From the NCBI GenBank assembly GCA_003488105.1, contig DNMS01000091.1:1-5898 (forward strand): 5,898 nt of DNA, written 5' to 3'. Every line of letters begins with the position of its first letter. Position 1 is the stretch's first letter. Shown in pieces: positions 5,645-5,898 of this stretch. Both the position numbers and the translations under genes were made by a program. Below the pieces are notes generated by a model, which worked only from the letters and a program-made list of their open reading frames with translations, did not search any database and was not told the DNA's origin. The stretch is from Rhodospirillaceae bacterium (GTDB taxonomy: Bacteria; Pseudomonadota; Alphaproteobacteria; Rhodospirillales_A; Casp-alpha2).

Positions 5645-5898
5645 TCAGGCCGGCAGTTTGGTGAATCGCGCGCAGCGCGCGACGTTGCGGTCATGGACCT
5701 CGCGCATTTCACACAAATCGTCATACAGATCGGGGTCGGCGATTTTCGGCAGGAACTCAACCAGCCGCCGCGCGACCCAGGACTGCCCCTTGTTCAACAA
5801 TTCGATCTTGGCCTGTTGTTCCCCGGTGTCCCGCAGTTTGTCCAGGAACGCGCCGGTTTCGATACTGGGCTGACCGCCCAGGCGTTCGATATGGCGGG
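5645..5898 (-). CDS. C-terminal part of a small helical protein, DUF6306-like (5' end outside window)
   Basis: The frame is open from the window edge to TGA at 5645-5647 and gives the last 83 residues. They include LGGQPSIETGAFLDKL, then LLNKGQSWVARRLVEFLP, DPDLYDDLCEMREVHDRNVA and the end FTKLPA. The pattern of a Gly-Pro-Ser loop, TGAF, LLN-x-GQ-x-WV-x-R-x-L, and a helix with E-M-x-x-x-H-x-x-N resembles the end of proteins labelled DUF6306, short all-helical proteins of unknown function with a ferritin-like look. The match is from memory and moderate. The start, the N-terminal helices and any metal ligands there lie outside the window. It stands 176 nt before the MOT1 gene on the same strand, but a strong hairpin between them makes co-transcription uncertain. 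I cannot assign a function. Confidence 0.65.
   Translation of the reverse strand, partial: RHIERLGGQPSIETGAFLDKLRDTGEQQAKIELLNKGQSWVARRLVEFLPKIADPDLYDDLCEMREVHDRNVARCARFTKLPA

Noticed and set aside
4762..5760. Minus-strand ORF of 332 codons overlapping both the MOT1 and DUF6306-like genes
   Set aside because: It is a shifted frame of real genes, with Arg/Gly/His-rich sequence and no recognisable domain.

Overview
The window looks like chromosomal DNA of a GC-rich alphaproteobacterium, probably near the Rhodospirillales (Magnetospirillum-like). This rests on GC-rich codon choice and on the ModA, MOT1 and secretin subtypes, not on a marker gene. All five sizeable genes lie on the minus strand, so the biological order runs from position 5898 down to 1.

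Molybdenum region (about 3348-5898). It starts with the 3' end of a short helical protein resembling DUF6306 (5645-5898). A 176-nt leader rich in dyad symmetry follows. Next come a MOT1-type molybdate secondary transporter (4317-5468) and a periplasmic molybdate-binding protein, modA (3348-4136). Between those two genes, on the plus strand, is a 30-codon ORF. Its C-terminal half matches the end of a Mop/TOBE molybdate-binding domain, so it is probably the stump of a lost mop, modE or modC gene. A promoter-like sequence with a perfect 16-bp palindrome over its -10 box precedes modA. No modB or modC is visible here.

A gene-poor, AT-richer stretch (about 2868-3347) separates this from the envelope region. 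It holds a period-20 direct repeat and the upstream region of the next gene.

Envelope region (1-2867). A large predicted lipoprotein joins four TPR-like repeats, an NPYG-repeat linker, a bare secretin core and a charged C-terminal tail (900-2867). It resembles a Tad-pilus TadD-type TPR lipoprotein fused to an outer-membrane secretin. Downstream, probably in the same transcript, is an exported six-repeat tectonin-type beta-propeller (1-811), cut off by the window edge.

The most notable points are the MOT1 plus ModA pairing with a decayed Mop domain, the TPR-secretin fusion with its own lipobox, and the palindromic operator candidate at modA.
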